64,000 bases of DNA from Symbiodinium sp. CCMP2592 (Eukaryota > Sar > Dinophyceae > Suessiales > Symbiodiniaceae), in NCBI GenBank assembly GCA_905221615.1, contig CAJNDT010005880.1:359501-423500 (forward strand), given 5' to 3'. The notes below the pieces were generated by a model. The model saw only the letters and a program-made list of their open reading frames with translations, did not search any database and was not told where the DNA came from. Positions within the stretch are counted from its first letter, which is position 1. Each line of letters begins with the position of its first letter. Shown piece after piece: positions 39,554-48,432 of this stretch. Made by a program: the position numbers and the translations under genes.

Positions 39554-40833
39554 TCTTCATTGGTGCAGGGGTGTTAGGCAAGAATTCGTGGCTGAGTCGG
39601 AAAATCGCTGACAACCCTGAAAGGGCCAAATTGCGGACAGACTACCCATGGGGGGAGGTCGTCCAAAGAATTGCGCGCAGAGCGGCATCATGGGGGTTCC
39701 AAATCATCATCGAAGTACCTCCTCGAGTACCAGTCCAGGAAACCAAGCAGTACAAGGGACTTCAGGAAGATGCCATGTGGAAGAGCATCAAGATCCAAGG
39801 ATGCACTCACGGGCAACGTTATACCTTTCGGGATCCTGTATCTCCCGGAACCGCCGTCGAGCTCGGCTACTGCAAGGATGAATGGGAGTACATTGCCGCA
39901 AACGTCGCGTTGCATCCTAAGTCGTCTGACGTGTGCTCGTCCAAACATTTGCACATGACCGATTCGGACGCTAAGGATCGATCTGATAAATGCGAGTTGA
40001 CTAGCCAAATCTCCAGGAGATTGCTTAAAGCCTTGAAATTTCAGGCAACGGGCGATGGGAGATTGGTAGCCATGCCGTCGAAGGCTGGTGGACGAAAGCC
40101 TGACCGCATGATCGTTGACCTATGTGGCTTGGGCAATGGCTACGCCGTGCCTAAGTCCACTAAGGGATGCGCTCGCATAACTTGCAAGGAGCTGATTGGC
40201 TCTAAGGCCGATGAGGACAGCCTTATCGGTGCGATGAAGGATGCGTGCCGGAATGACCTGCGCACACCTGTGCTATTCGTGGCATCGCTTTTGCGATCAG
40301 GTGCTGGTCCTGGAAGTAGTGAAGGGGCTTGCGTGGGGGGTGAGAAACGTTCCGGTGGGAAGTACAAGGTTTTCAGAAGTGTCTTGAAATCTCTCAAACG
40401 CCTGCTGAAGAAGTGTGCGGAATTTTCCGACGTCTATTTTTCGCTTGACATGCCTTCTTCATGTTCATGTTGGTCTTGGCCAGAGTTGCATGCTCTTGTT
40501 TCAAGTGGCAAGGTGACGAAGGTTAAGATTGATGACCATGTTGGTGCTGGTGGCGATGGTGGTGGACGCAGGATCATGTTCTCTAACATGCCTGAAGCGG
40601 ATCGTTTGATGGTGAGACTGGATGATTGCTTGGACCATGAATCGAAGAGCAGTTTGTCGCAGCGCATTGATGTTTCATGGCGGTCGATTGCGAGGAATGT
40701 TCGCAGCCTTGTTCGAGCTCATGTCAGTGTCAGTCACGATGCACATGAATCTGAGGACATTGCATGGCAGCAACATCAGTGTGTAGACGCTGATGAAGGG
40801 GCTATTAGACAGCCCCAACTAAGGAACAACTAA
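39499..40833 (+). CDS. Unrecognised retroelement ORF X2 (about 444 codons)
   Basis: Frame 1, opening with GTG inside the end of X1; natural sequence starts around ENNPNSVIFIGAGVLGKNSW. Visible blocks: a basic region with GWQ-like WGFQIIIEVPPR; DLCGLGNGYA (about residue 230), slightly reminiscent of a nucleotide- or SAM-binding loop; LFVASLLRSGAG; and FSLDMPSSCSCWSWPEL. I recognise no family and do not assign a function. It ends with TAA at 40831-40833, the only clear termination between Pol and X3, so Pol-X1-X2 may once have been one polyprotein. Confidence 0.6.
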   Translation: MRLPLRCGGSKENNPNSVIFIGAGVLGKNSWLSRKIADNPERAKLRTDYPWGEVVQRIARRAASWGFQIIIEVPPRVPVQETKQYKGLQEDAMWKSIKIQGCTHGQRYTFRDPVSPGTAVELGYCKDEWEYIAANVALHPKSSDVCSSKHLHMTDSDAKDRSDKCELTSQISRRLLKALKFQATGDGRLVAMPSKAGGRKPDRMIVDLCGLGNGYAVPKSTKGCARITCKELIGSKADEDSLIGAMKDACRNDLRTPVLFVASLLRSGAGPGSSEGACVGGEKRSGGKYKVFRSVLKSLKRLLKKCAEFSDVYFSLDMPSSCSCWSWPELHALVSSGKVTKVKIDDHVGAGGDGGGRRIMFSNMPEADRLMVRLDDCLDHESKSSLSQRIDVSWRSIARNVRSLVRAHVSVSHDAHESEDIAWQQHQCVDADEGAIRQPQLRNN

Positions 40834-40945
40834 GGTCTGACCGGACGGATCGGGGAAGGGTGCCTCTTACGGAGAACCCGGAACCGTGAAGTCGAGTAGG
40901 GTGTAGGGACTTCTCTCCTACGGAGGAAGGACCGAACCCCGAGCC
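40834..40945 (+). other. Spacer before ORF X3
   Basis: 112 bp between the X2 stop and the X3 ATG, stop codons in all frames, ending in GAGCCATGG (a strong Kozak-like start). It could hold a splice acceptor, a trans-splice acceptor or an internal initiation signal; none is proven. Confidence 0.5.
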
Positions 40946-42952
40946 ATGGCTGAAAGCTACAATGCCTACGAGCTGGCCTTCGAAGGAGTGGACCACGAAG
41001 AAGTTTTCCCATCTGGTGGGATGCTGCGGACGTTTCTGAAGTTCCACAAGTTCCTGGAGATGTATTCTGGGGATTCGTCGCAGAGCGTTTCGCTCCCGCC
41101 AAAGATTACGAAAGACAAAGTGGTCGACAATGATCTCATTCGCACATGGGCAGCTTTCAAAGCACCTCCGTTGGTCTTGCTGTTCACGTGTGCAAATCTG
41201 TCGCCAGGAGGGGATCTTTCCATTCGAGTCCGAGAAATCCTCAAGGCTTGCATATTTGCTGCCCCGGAGGAGTACATGGACAAGCCCTATGGGGAGATAC
41301 TCGCCATGGTCATCAAGTTTGGTGGAGGTCTCAAACACATTGTTGCTGACTACGAAGGGAAGTTCAGTGCCATCACAAGATTTATGGTGGACGAGGAAGT
41401 GATCCGCGATGATGCAAAGTTGGCTGTGGTTGAACTGGAACAAGAAAGAAAACAAGTTCGGTTCGACTTGAACACTGCGACCAGGAACATCGTCAGCGCG
41501 GACGTGTACTACAATCTCGCCGTTCTCATCAACTCCGTGGAGACGCCCTACCAGACCGTGACAGACACGAGAATTCAACAATGGTATACGGTGAATCAGG
41601 ACTACTACCACAAGTTGCCCATGTCAGGCAGAGCACCTGACCAATCCGACTTGTTGGGAGAGCCTACGTTATGTAGGGTGTGCAAGCTGATGTACATGTT
41701 CGCAAAGCACACTGGGTATGGACTTCGGACCTACAACCAGGAATGCGCAGCGAGCAACGATGGCGCTACGCCAATCAACGTTCACCAGCTGGCTTTGATG
41801 ATGCGCACATTGCCTCAAGGCATGGGACATCCGCTCGCCTTTGCGATGAACTCACTCCAGGCGTTCAGTGTCTGTCTCCACGTGCTTCATTCCTACGTAT
41901 CATGGGTCGATCCACAAACTGGACTCCCGCATTACAGATGGTCTAACGACGTGCTCCCTGATTCCGACTACACCACGTATGCTTTCCTCAAGTACCATGT
42001 GGATGCCGTATGTGCAGCTCAGGACAAGAACGGTTTCCAATTGCCGGATGCGTTCCGTGGCTACACCTGGAATCAATGCGGAGTTGAATCTGGGTACGTG
42101 GTCGACTGCTCTACCAAACGCGCCACATTGGGCATATGGGAAGCGGAATTCCAACAGATGAGGGCACCAAATCCGCTTATGCAAGATGATGGCCTATTTC
42201 CGCCCAACCTTCAACGGCATCCTAGCTGGGTATACTCAACGGGGAGAGTTGCGATGCCTACGGCAAGCAACCTCGAACCGGAAGGAATCGTGCACCCTGA
42301 GCATGGAAGAACGCCGGAACAATCGCAAGGATCCGCTGCCGGACCTCGAGCCACCCCTAGCCACGGACCAAAGAGGGCAAGGACGGACGAGGCAACGGCA
42401 TCGGCGTCGTCATCTTCTGCGGCACCTCCTCCACAACAACCGACTTCGCAACCGGAAGAGGAACCATCGCAACCGACATGGGAGGAAGCTCCAATCCCCG
42501 CTGGCGCTCAGGAAAGTTGGTACCATTATGTCAACATCGATGAGAAGGGCTGTCGCTCGATCTTGCTGACGACGACCCGTGATCAAGACGAGTACCCACC
42601 TACCATTGATGAGACGCCAAAGTTTGTGGCCAACCACGACGTGGGGACCACACCGATTCAGCATTACGTCAGAAGACTGGTGACCTATTTGGCAAGGATC
42701 CGTTCCGTCTCTCAAAGTGATGACAAGGGTCTCAACCTGAAGGTCTACGTGAAGCTGAGTACGAAGGTGTGGTTACGGATGTATTCACGGCTGTACCATG
42801 CATTGGCATTGGTGTCATGCGTGCATCTTCCTTCTCCTCCAATGCTTACCTCGGCAGTGATGATCGAGGCAGACGCGATCTTGTCGACAACGATGAATTC
42901 CGGAAGAAGCAAGGATCAACACCATGAACACGCTGAACGGATTTCGCAATAG
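40946..42952 (+). CDS. Unrecognised retroelement ORF X3 (668 codons in frame 2)
   Basis: Starts with ATG in context GCCATGG: MAESYNAYELAFEG. About residues 1-440 look like a folded alpha-rich domain (TFLKFHKFLEMYSG, YYNLAVLINSVETPYQT, HQLALMMRTLPQG). A Pro/Ser/Glu linker (about 445-525) follows, then a short domain (SWYHYVNIDEKGCRSILLTT). No known family recognised. Near 42724-42760 the plausible sequence moves to frame 1 (PEGLREAEYEGVVTDVF... to about 42924), a -1 shift. Frame 1 then stops at TGA 42925-42927, overlapping the next ATG as ATGA. The frame 2 tail after 42760 is probably not real protein. Confidence 0.65.
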   Translation: MAESYNAYELAFEGVDHEEVFPSGGMLRTFLKFHKFLEMYSGDSSQSVSLPPKITKDKVVDNDLIRTWAAFKAPPLVLLFTCANLSPGGDLSIRVREILKACIFAAPEEYMDKPYGEILAMVIKFGGGLKHIVADYEGKFSAITRFMVDEEVIRDDAKLAVVELEQERKQVRFDLNTATRNIVSADVYYNLAVLINSVETPYQTVTDTRIQQWYTVNQDYYHKLPMSGRAPDQSDLLGEPTLCRVCKLMYMFAKHTGYGLRTYNQECAASNDGATPINVHQLALMMRTLPQGMGHPLAFAMNSLQAFSVCLHVLHSYVSWVDPQTGLPHYRWSNDVLPDSDYTTYAFLKYHVDAVCAAQDKNGFQLPDAFRGYTWNQCGVESGYVVDCSTKRATLGIWEAEFQQMRAPNPLMQDDGLFPPNLQRHPSWVYSTGRVAMPTASNLEPEGIVHPEHGRTPEQSQGSAAGPRATPSHGPKRARTDEATASASSSSAAPPPQQPTSQPEEEPSQPTWEEAPIPAGAQESWYHYVNIDEKGCRSILLTTTRDQDEYPPTIDETPKFVANHDVGTTPIQHYVRRLVTYLARIRSVSQSDDKGLNLKVYVKLSTKVWLRMYSRLYHALALVSCVHLPSPPMLTSAVMIEADAILSTTMNSGRSKDQHHEHAERISQ

Positions 42953-44480
42953 TTTGGGTATGGGTGGCAAACCCGATGCCGCGACTATGCGCTCTCAGTG
43001 CACAATCCTCGTCCAGGACTTTGACATGGTTGCAAGGACCAGGGGATCAACGCACACGGTGAGAGAGAACCTCGGCATGCATGGATGGAGCGAGGTCTAC
43101 ATTGTGAGCCCGTCGATCACCGCAGGTGCCAACTACAACTTCCAAGTCACAAAAGGATCGTTGGAATCTGTGAATGCGACATTGGATGGCTTGACTGAAG
43201 AGCAGCTTGCAACCGTCACATTGCATTACCATCTGTCTCTCCAGGCGATCCTCATCGAGAACATGTCCTTTCCGATGAGTGAGGTTGGAGACGGAGCAGC
43301 AATTCGCACTGACTTGCAGCGACAGCTCAAGATCACGTACGTTGACCCTATCATTGCGGCAGGGAAGCGTACCACGCGCCCTCCAATTGTCAACATCAAT
43401 CACGACTTACGGTTCGTTGGAGCAGCTAGCAATTACCTTCAGCACAAAGCTTCTCTGTTCAACGGTTTCCACGCGCTGGGAATGTATATTGAACTGGAGT
43501 TGCGGGCCCGAGCATGCGTGGTGATTCATGGATCTTCGTTTTGGTCAAGAATGTACAGCCAGATGAAACATGCGTCGTCAGGCGTGCATACACTGTCAGC
43601 CGAAAAGGTGCCAGCACCGGACAATCGGGTCAGGTTCAAATTGGGCTTCGCTATCTACGAGAAGCAGCTGTTCTGCGAGAAGATGGTATCCACGTGCTTT
43701 GTTGAGGCATCGAAAGTTCGCTCATGGGACGAAACTGTCCGCGCCGACTCAGTCGCTCACCCGTCGCTTGTCGAGATTTGGGAGGACAAGAGTGAAGTCA
43801 AGACGTCCACCAGGATTTCGCAGACATGGTTTACGGGAGAACAGCAGCAACAGATCAGGTCGGGTGCCCAGGGTGACACGGTCGCTGAATCGTCCACAGT
43901 CACCTGGCAGGATTTTGACATCGCCATGACCGTTCCCGAAGCCTACTACGACAACAGGCACTACTGGTTCCGGATCGACACCTATGCGACCCCGAACACC
44001 GGTTATGTCAAAGGGAGAACGTTCTATTGCCCTGGATGTGACGCAATGAAGTTGGCTGAGTGCTACGCACAGGCCTTCTTCAAGCCGACCGGAAACGGGT
44101 ATCCTGGACACTGCATTGGGTGCGCGCATACTTCAGCCTTGAAGATGCAGCATCAAATCGGCTCCTTCAATGACTTGGTCGCGTCCCAGAAGTACACCTT
44201 GGCTTGCGCAAAGCACCTTTATGACCTGAGGCTTCAATTTGTGGACCCTCGCATGGACATCAAGGAGTTCCTCAAAGCTTGTGCGGAAGTGGTCTACGAA
44301 GACATTGGCAAGACGGTTTCTCACTACGGTGGTCTCCGAATCACAGCCAGTCAGGCCATCGAGTACGCGGCATGGGGAAAGGCCAAACAGTTGGCATGGG
44401 ACAGGGATACGATTCCGAAGGCAAGACATGCTACATCTGCTACTACGATGCCGGGAACTGCGCTTATGCTGGTTTCATGA
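42924..44480 (+). CDS. Unrecognised retroelement ORF X4 with zinc-ribbon-like site
   Basis: Frame 3, ATG at 42924 within ATGA, so its start overlaps the stop of X3 read in frame 1. The 518-codon frame encodes MNTLNGFRNSLG..., a long beta/alpha-looking region, and FYCPGCDAMKLAEC ... GHCIGCAHTS (about residues 368-400), two CxxC pairs that could bind zinc. At about 44396-44410 the natural-looking sequence shifts to frame 2 (DSEGKTCYICYYDAG), another -1 change, so X4 and X5 probably form one protein. Function unknown. Confidence 0.65.
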   Translation: MNTLNGFRNSLGMGGKPDAATMRSQCTILVQDFDMVARTRGSTHTVRENLGMHGWSEVYIVSPSITAGANYNFQVTKGSLESVNATLDGLTEEQLATVTLHYHLSLQAILIENMSFPMSEVGDGAAIRTDLQRQLKITYVDPIIAAGKRTTRPPIVNINHDLRFVGAASNYLQHKASLFNGFHALGMYIELELRARACVVIHGSSFWSRMYSQMKHASSGVHTLSAEKVPAPDNRVRFKLGFAIYEKQLFCEKMVSTCFVEASKVRSWDETVRADSVAHPSLVEIWEDKSEVKTSTRISQTWFTGEQQQQIRSGAQGDTVAESSTVTWQDFDIAMTVPEAYYDNRHYWFRIDTYATPNTGYVKGRTFYCPGCDAMKLAECYAQAFFKPTGNGYPGHCIGCAHTSALKMQHQIGSFNDLVASQKYTLACAKHLYDLRLQFVDPRMDIKEFLKACAEVVYEDIGKTVSHYGGLRITASQAIEYAAWGKAKQLAWDRDTIPKARHATSATTMPGTALMLVS

Positions 44481-47203
44481 GAATGCTTTTGACTCCGGAA
44501 GAGCGCCAAGAATGCTACAGAGGGTCAGCCTTGCCCAAGGAGGAACTCCTGGGTGACACGGTGGAGCTGGCGCTCGGGCTTCTTACAATTGCAATGAGAC
44601 ACCCAAGTCATTTTCCGAATTGGGGTGGCCTTGAGGGAGCAAATGCGTGCGTGAGGGGAATCGAAAGATCATTCTTCCGCTACGCGTCGGCCGAAGCTAT
44701 CGAGCTGATCACGGTTGACTCCCCACGCAAAAGGACACCGCCCAAGAAGAATGAAGCAGTCGCTGAGATCGTCAACAACATGTCCGCTGACCTCGTGATT
44801 GATTTCACAGTGATCGTCGATGGTGATATCTACCCCGTAGAGATTGCGAGAACCGACGAGACACAGGCCGCTGACAACGTCACGGACGATCCAGGGTTCT
44901 CCGTTGCTCCACCAATACCTGCACAGGATGTAGATGTGGATGCGCAACCCGAAGAAGAACAAGGTGCAGAAGGCCCTGATCCCAGGCAGGCGATTCGTGA
45001 AGGATTTGTCGCACAGCTTCAGGACTATGTGGGAGTGCTCGCTCAAGGCGAAATGTCGGTCGGAAGTGACCGCCTCACGTTCTGTATCGCTTGTGGCAGT
45101 GATCTACACACTCTGTCCAATTGCACGGAAAATTCTGCAACCCGGGATCTGGTACTTCGAGGCATCCAGATCATCAAGGAAAGCCTTCTTCGATATCCAC
45201 GTCGAGTACCTCCACAAGAGGCTGAGCCAATGGACGTTGACACCACAGACCATGTGAGTGTTGCATCCTCGGACCGACGACCCAAGGCCAAAGCCCGACC
45301 GCGACGCGGAGGCGAAGCCGTACGGGGTGATGTGGTCTTGATCCGTTATGAGAACAAACACAATCTCTGCACGGATGTGGAAAACCGTCGGGGCCTACAT
45401 GATGCTTGTGGCGTACCACTGCAGGAATCAGGACCAGAGAATAGCCAGCGGGTGGTGGACCTCATTGAGCAGCTTTCGGACCATCGCGACCGACGCCTAC
45501 CTCAACGAGGAGACCGTCCTAGCTTTGCTTTTGACGATACCACTCAGGGCTACACCAATGCAGGCTATGAATGCATCGGCGGCGGAAGGCCAATCCGGTG
45601 CGGGATTCTCGACCTGATCCCAACCAGGGGTGCAAGCTTCATCAACAATCGATGGGACATCGTGAACGAAGTTGTCCTTCGCAACATCACCCGTCAGCGC
45701 AGACTAAACGCGGATTGGGCGCTATCATGCATCCAATCTGACCTGCGTCACAGAATCGCCAGGCGCCCAGGCTCGGAATGGCTTGACAACAGGTGCCAGG
45801 TGGCATTCAACAGCGTCATTCGATGTGATGAAGGAGGGTGGGTGATGATCGAAGACTTGGTGAGGCATGAGCAACTATGGACCCATGAAAGCAGACGCAT
45901 CACCGAAGCGGTCTCAAGGACCGATGAACAACAGAAGAAAAGAGTGTACAATGAAAGACTTCAGCTATTGTTCCAAGGGAACATGCTCGCAGCCACGAAA
46001 CGCCATAAGGCCAAGATTCGGTTGCAGTTCCTGGGAGTGAGAGTGAAGGACCCCGGCACGGAAACTCTTGGATCAGCAGGTTCGAACATGTTGGTATCGG
46101 TTCCTGACCAGATCACGGAGATCCAGAACAATGATCATTGCCGGCACAGCCAGAGGTACCTGAACGTTTGCAACGGCTGGGTGAAGCCATGGGCAGTTCG
46201 GGCTACAAGTGGTCACTCTGCGCACTCAGATCCCCAGAACAATTTGCTTCAGTTGGACAAGAACAGGTTCGCAATATCTCCATCTATGACCCTCTTGCAA
46301 CGTCTCGGAGGAGCGTTCCACGCTACAGCATGTCGCAACTTGGATTCCATTGTCACGCAAGGCATCATGCCTGGTTCGGAGGACCCCGACGGGGACTTCG
46401 ACCATAGGCGCCAATTTCGAGGCAACCAAGGCGGCAGACTCCACAGCTATTGGGGGGTGTTTGCACCGTTCGATCACCGGAACGCGACGACCAAGATGCG
46501 GGTGCATGGACGAGATGCCAAGCACATGCCACTGGCGGTCCTCCATGTCCCATCGCAGGACCTTGCACGAGAAGATGGACGTATCACAGACAGCGGCATC
46601 ATGATCGTTGGCCGAACGATACCGTTCCATTTCGTCAAGGAGGTATGGTTTTGCGTCCCGGATCCTCAAGATACACACTCTTTCGCTCTGGTGGAAAAGA
46701 TCTACGATGAACGATTGGAGAAAGAGCTGGTGTTGGACTACAATGCATCACCGTTGCTCCCTGAGTTCGAGAGATACCGAACGCCGAGCAAGATCATGGA
46801 ATTGCTTTGCGAGATGCCTCCTGGACCCCACGACACCAGCAAGGAGCAGATCATTCGAGACCTCACGACTGTCCTGGAGTCCCACAGGGAGAACACGGTT
46901 CGGCATCACTACATGGACAAAGGGATCAAGTTTGTCATCAAGAATTGGCGACCCGAAGACCTACGCAGAGACGAGGATGGAAGGAGAATGAGGGTGTGCC
47001 CGGCATGCTACAACATCGTTCCAGCATGTTCTCCCGATGCACGTCTTGCTGGTCACAGTTCGTTTCTAGCGGATATTACCAAGGTTCTCCACAACGGGAG
47101 ACTCCTACGGAGATCCCCAGTGACTTCATCGCTCAGACAATGGAAGCCGCAGCAGCAGCAGTGCCTGAGGCGCCCGAAGAGGAGCAGGAAGCCATGGAGG
47201 TAG
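44279..47203 (+). CDS. Retroelement ORF X5 with Tpt1/KptA-like RNA 2'-phosphotransferase domain
   Basis: 974 codons in frame 2; real sequence probably starts near 44405 (KTCYICYYDAGNCAY, a CxxC site). The KptA fold is seen at about residues 480-800: WALSCIQSDLRHRI (LRH motif, R490-H491), DEGGWVMIEDLV (W521), VRATSGHSAHS (R641, H646; family IRAxQGHS), FHATACRNLDSIVTQGIMPG (family YHGTxxxxLxxIxxxGL), GGRLHSYWG (R720, H722; family RxHVHLS) and a late GIMIVGRTIPFHFVKEVWF strand. The family's four catalytic residues R-H-R-R correspond to R490, H491, R641 and R720. Tpt1/KptA enzymes use NAD+ to remove an internal 2'-phosphate from RNA. Differences: about 100 extra residues between W521 and R641, and FHAT for YHGT. 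An acidic linker and FCIACGSDLHTLSNC precede the domain. The far C-terminus enters a CPAC half zinc-ribbon whose partner is in the next frame. Confidence 0.8.
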   Translation: MCGSGLRRHWQDGFSLRWSPNHSQSGHRVRGMGKGQTVGMGQGYDSEGKTCYICYYDAGNCAYAGFMRMLLTPEERQECYRGSALPKEELLGDTVELALGLLTIAMRHPSHFPNWGGLEGANACVRGIERSFFRYASAEAIELITVDSPRKRTPPKKNEAVAEIVNNMSADLVIDFTVIVDGDIYPVEIARTDETQAADNVTDDPGFSVAPPIPAQDVDVDAQPEEEQGAEGPDPRQAIREGFVAQLQDYVGVLAQGEMSVGSDRLTFCIACGSDLHTLSNCTENSATRDLVLRGIQIIKESLLRYPRRVPPQEAEPMDVDTTDHVSVASSDRRPKAKARPRRGGEAVRGDVVLIRYENKHNLCTDVENRRGLHDACGVPLQESGPENSQRVVDLIEQLSDHRDRRLPQRGDRPSFAFDDTTQGYTNAGYECIGGGRPIRCGILDLIPTRGASFINNRWDIVNEVVLRNITRQRRLNADWALSCIQSDLRHRIARRPGSEWLDNRCQVAFNSVIRCDEGGWVMIEDLVRHEQLWTHESRRITEAVSRTDEQQKKRVYNERLQLLFQGNMLAATKRHKAKIRLQFLGVRVKDPGTETLGSAGSNMLVSVPDQITEIQNNDHCRHSQRYLNVCNGWVKPWAVRATSGHSAHSDPQNNLLQLDKNRFAISPSMTLLQRLGGAFHATACRNLDSIVTQGIMPGSEDPDGDFDHRRQFRGNQGGRLHSYWGVFAPFDHRNATTKMRVHGRDAKHMPLAVLHVPSQDLAREDGRITDSGIMIVGRTIPFHFVKEVWFCVPDPQDTHSFALVEKIYDERLEKELVLDYNASPLLPEFERYRTPSKIMELLCEMPPGPHDTSKEQIIRDLTTVLESHRENTVRHHYMDKGIKFVIKNWRPEDLRRDEDGRRMRVCPACYNIVPACSPDARLAGHSSFLADITKVLHNGRLLRRSPVTSSLRQWKPQQQQCLRRPKRSRKPWR

Positions 47204-48432
47204 AGACCGTTGCGGAACCTGAGGAAATCCCAGAGCCATCTGTCATCGCAGAGGACGATCCAGAACAGGAACCTGATGAAGAAATGGACATAGAGCCAGG
47301 AGAGGACTTTGATGACGCAGTACCAGATGCAGTTGCACAGGAACGTCGTCCCGTCTTCATTACCGGCCAGTCTTTGAACATCGATCCTGAGCTACAACTT
47401 GCACGTACCGCCATGCAGCCATCCTACTATTCTGGAAAGCGAAATGCCCATTGCATTGACGCCAACATGGCCGCTCTTTCGTATATGGCATACGTGGTAT
47501 GCAGATCCATCTACAAAGCTTGGTCAGGGTTCGCAAAGTGGGCGACTATGCCGTTGTTCCAGATGAAGGAGAATTTCGCACTTGGCCAACGCTATGATGT
47601 GCTCGGAAAGTGGGGATCTTTGGCGGCAGTGGATAGGGAAACGGGTGTGAGCAAGGATGTGACTGATGAGGAGATCATTCGCTTTGCCAAGGAGCCTGAG
47701 AACCTCAAGCAGTATGATCCCAACGGGACTTACACTTTGAAGCGCTTCCGGACGAATCAGATGCTTTCGTTGCTTACACGGGGAGCCAACATGATGGGAA
47801 TTGGCAGGGACAACTTCAACCCTACTACGTACTTGAAGAGCAACAGGGATGAAGATGTGAAGGCTATGCACTTTTGTTGCCTGAACGTCCTGTGCGAGGT
47901 GATTCCGATGGTGACGGGACACCAACAATTCTCAGTGCTACGACCAACGCCAACTGGACCGGTGGACTTCTTGTACATCGACCCCGTCGGTATCCTGCTG
48001 ACTCATTCCGATCATTCAGTCCAGACCATCGGATTGCTGGTGGACCACAATGTGCAAATGCCTGCGCATTTCATGGACAGATTGAACAGATCCAAGGCTG
48101 AGAGACAGCAAAACCCGACGACCAAGCGTACTGAAGCCCTACACCACATTTCGGCCGCTGACTATCTCCCTCCAGGTGGTACTTCCATCCTGGACACGCC
48201 TGTCACTACGGAGGAACGTGCAAGCGCTTCTTCGGCCAAGGGACCTTCAAAGGGGCGTGAGAGAGCCGGAGGTGAACAGCATGGAGGCTGGAACGCCAAC
48301 ACCTACTATGACTACACCGCCGGCAAAGGCCGAAACAAAGGCAAGGACAAAGGAAAGCAAAGGGAACAGTATCCAGAGGAAAACCTCCGGCCCTGGGACC
48401 GCGATCCTGCGACCACGCGAAGATGGAGATGA
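46807..48432 (+). CDS. Retroelement ORF X6, C-terminal continuation
   Basis: Frame 1. The first 70 or so codons are a shadow of X5. Natural sequence begins near 47020 with SRCTSCWSQF, which supplies the second CxxC of a zinc ribbon whose first half (RVCPACYNIV) is in frame 2 of X5; this indicates one protein split by a -1 shift. An acidic Glu/Asp-rich linker (about residues 120-180) follows, then a folded region (HCIDANMAALSYMAYVVCRS, DVTDEEIIRFAKEPENL, FDFLYIDPVGILL-like) and a basic Gly/Lys tail (GKGRNKGKDKGKQRE) that may bind nucleic acid. No family recognised. Stop TGA at 48430-48432. Confidence 0.65.
   Translation: MRDASWTPRHQQGADHSRPHDCPGVPQGEHGSASLHGQRDQVCHQELATRRPTQRRGWKENEGVPGMLQHRSSMFSRCTSCWSQFVSSGYYQGSPQRETPTEIPSDFIAQTMEAAAAAVPEAPEEEQEAMEVETVAEPEEIPEPSVIAEDDPEQEPDEEMDIEPGEDFDDAVPDAVAQERRPVFITGQSLNIDPELQLARTAMQPSYYSGKRNAHCIDANMAALSYMAYVVCRSIYKAWSGFAKWATMPLFQMKENFALGQRYDVLGKWGSLAAVDRETGVSKDVTDEEIIRFAKEPENLKQYDPNGTYTLKRFRTNQMLSLLTRGANMMGIGRDNFNPTTYLKSNRDEDVKAMHFCCLNVLCEVIPMVTGHQQFSVLRPTPTGPVDFLYIDPVGILLTHSDHSVQTIGLLVDHNVQMPAHFMDRLNRSKAERQQNPTTKRTEALHHISAADYLPPGGTSILDTPVTTEERASASSAKGPSKGRERAGGEQHGGWNANTYYDYTAGKGRNKGKDKGKQREQYPEENLRPWDRDPATTRRWR

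Noticed and set aside
40834-40945. An intron between X2 and X3
   Set aside because: No donor/acceptor pair that would join the two frames convincingly; kept as an untranslated spacer.
44279-44404. N-terminal 42 residues of the X5 frame
   Set aside because: They overlap the end of X4, whose frame is the natural one here; the ATG of X5 at 44279 is probably not used.
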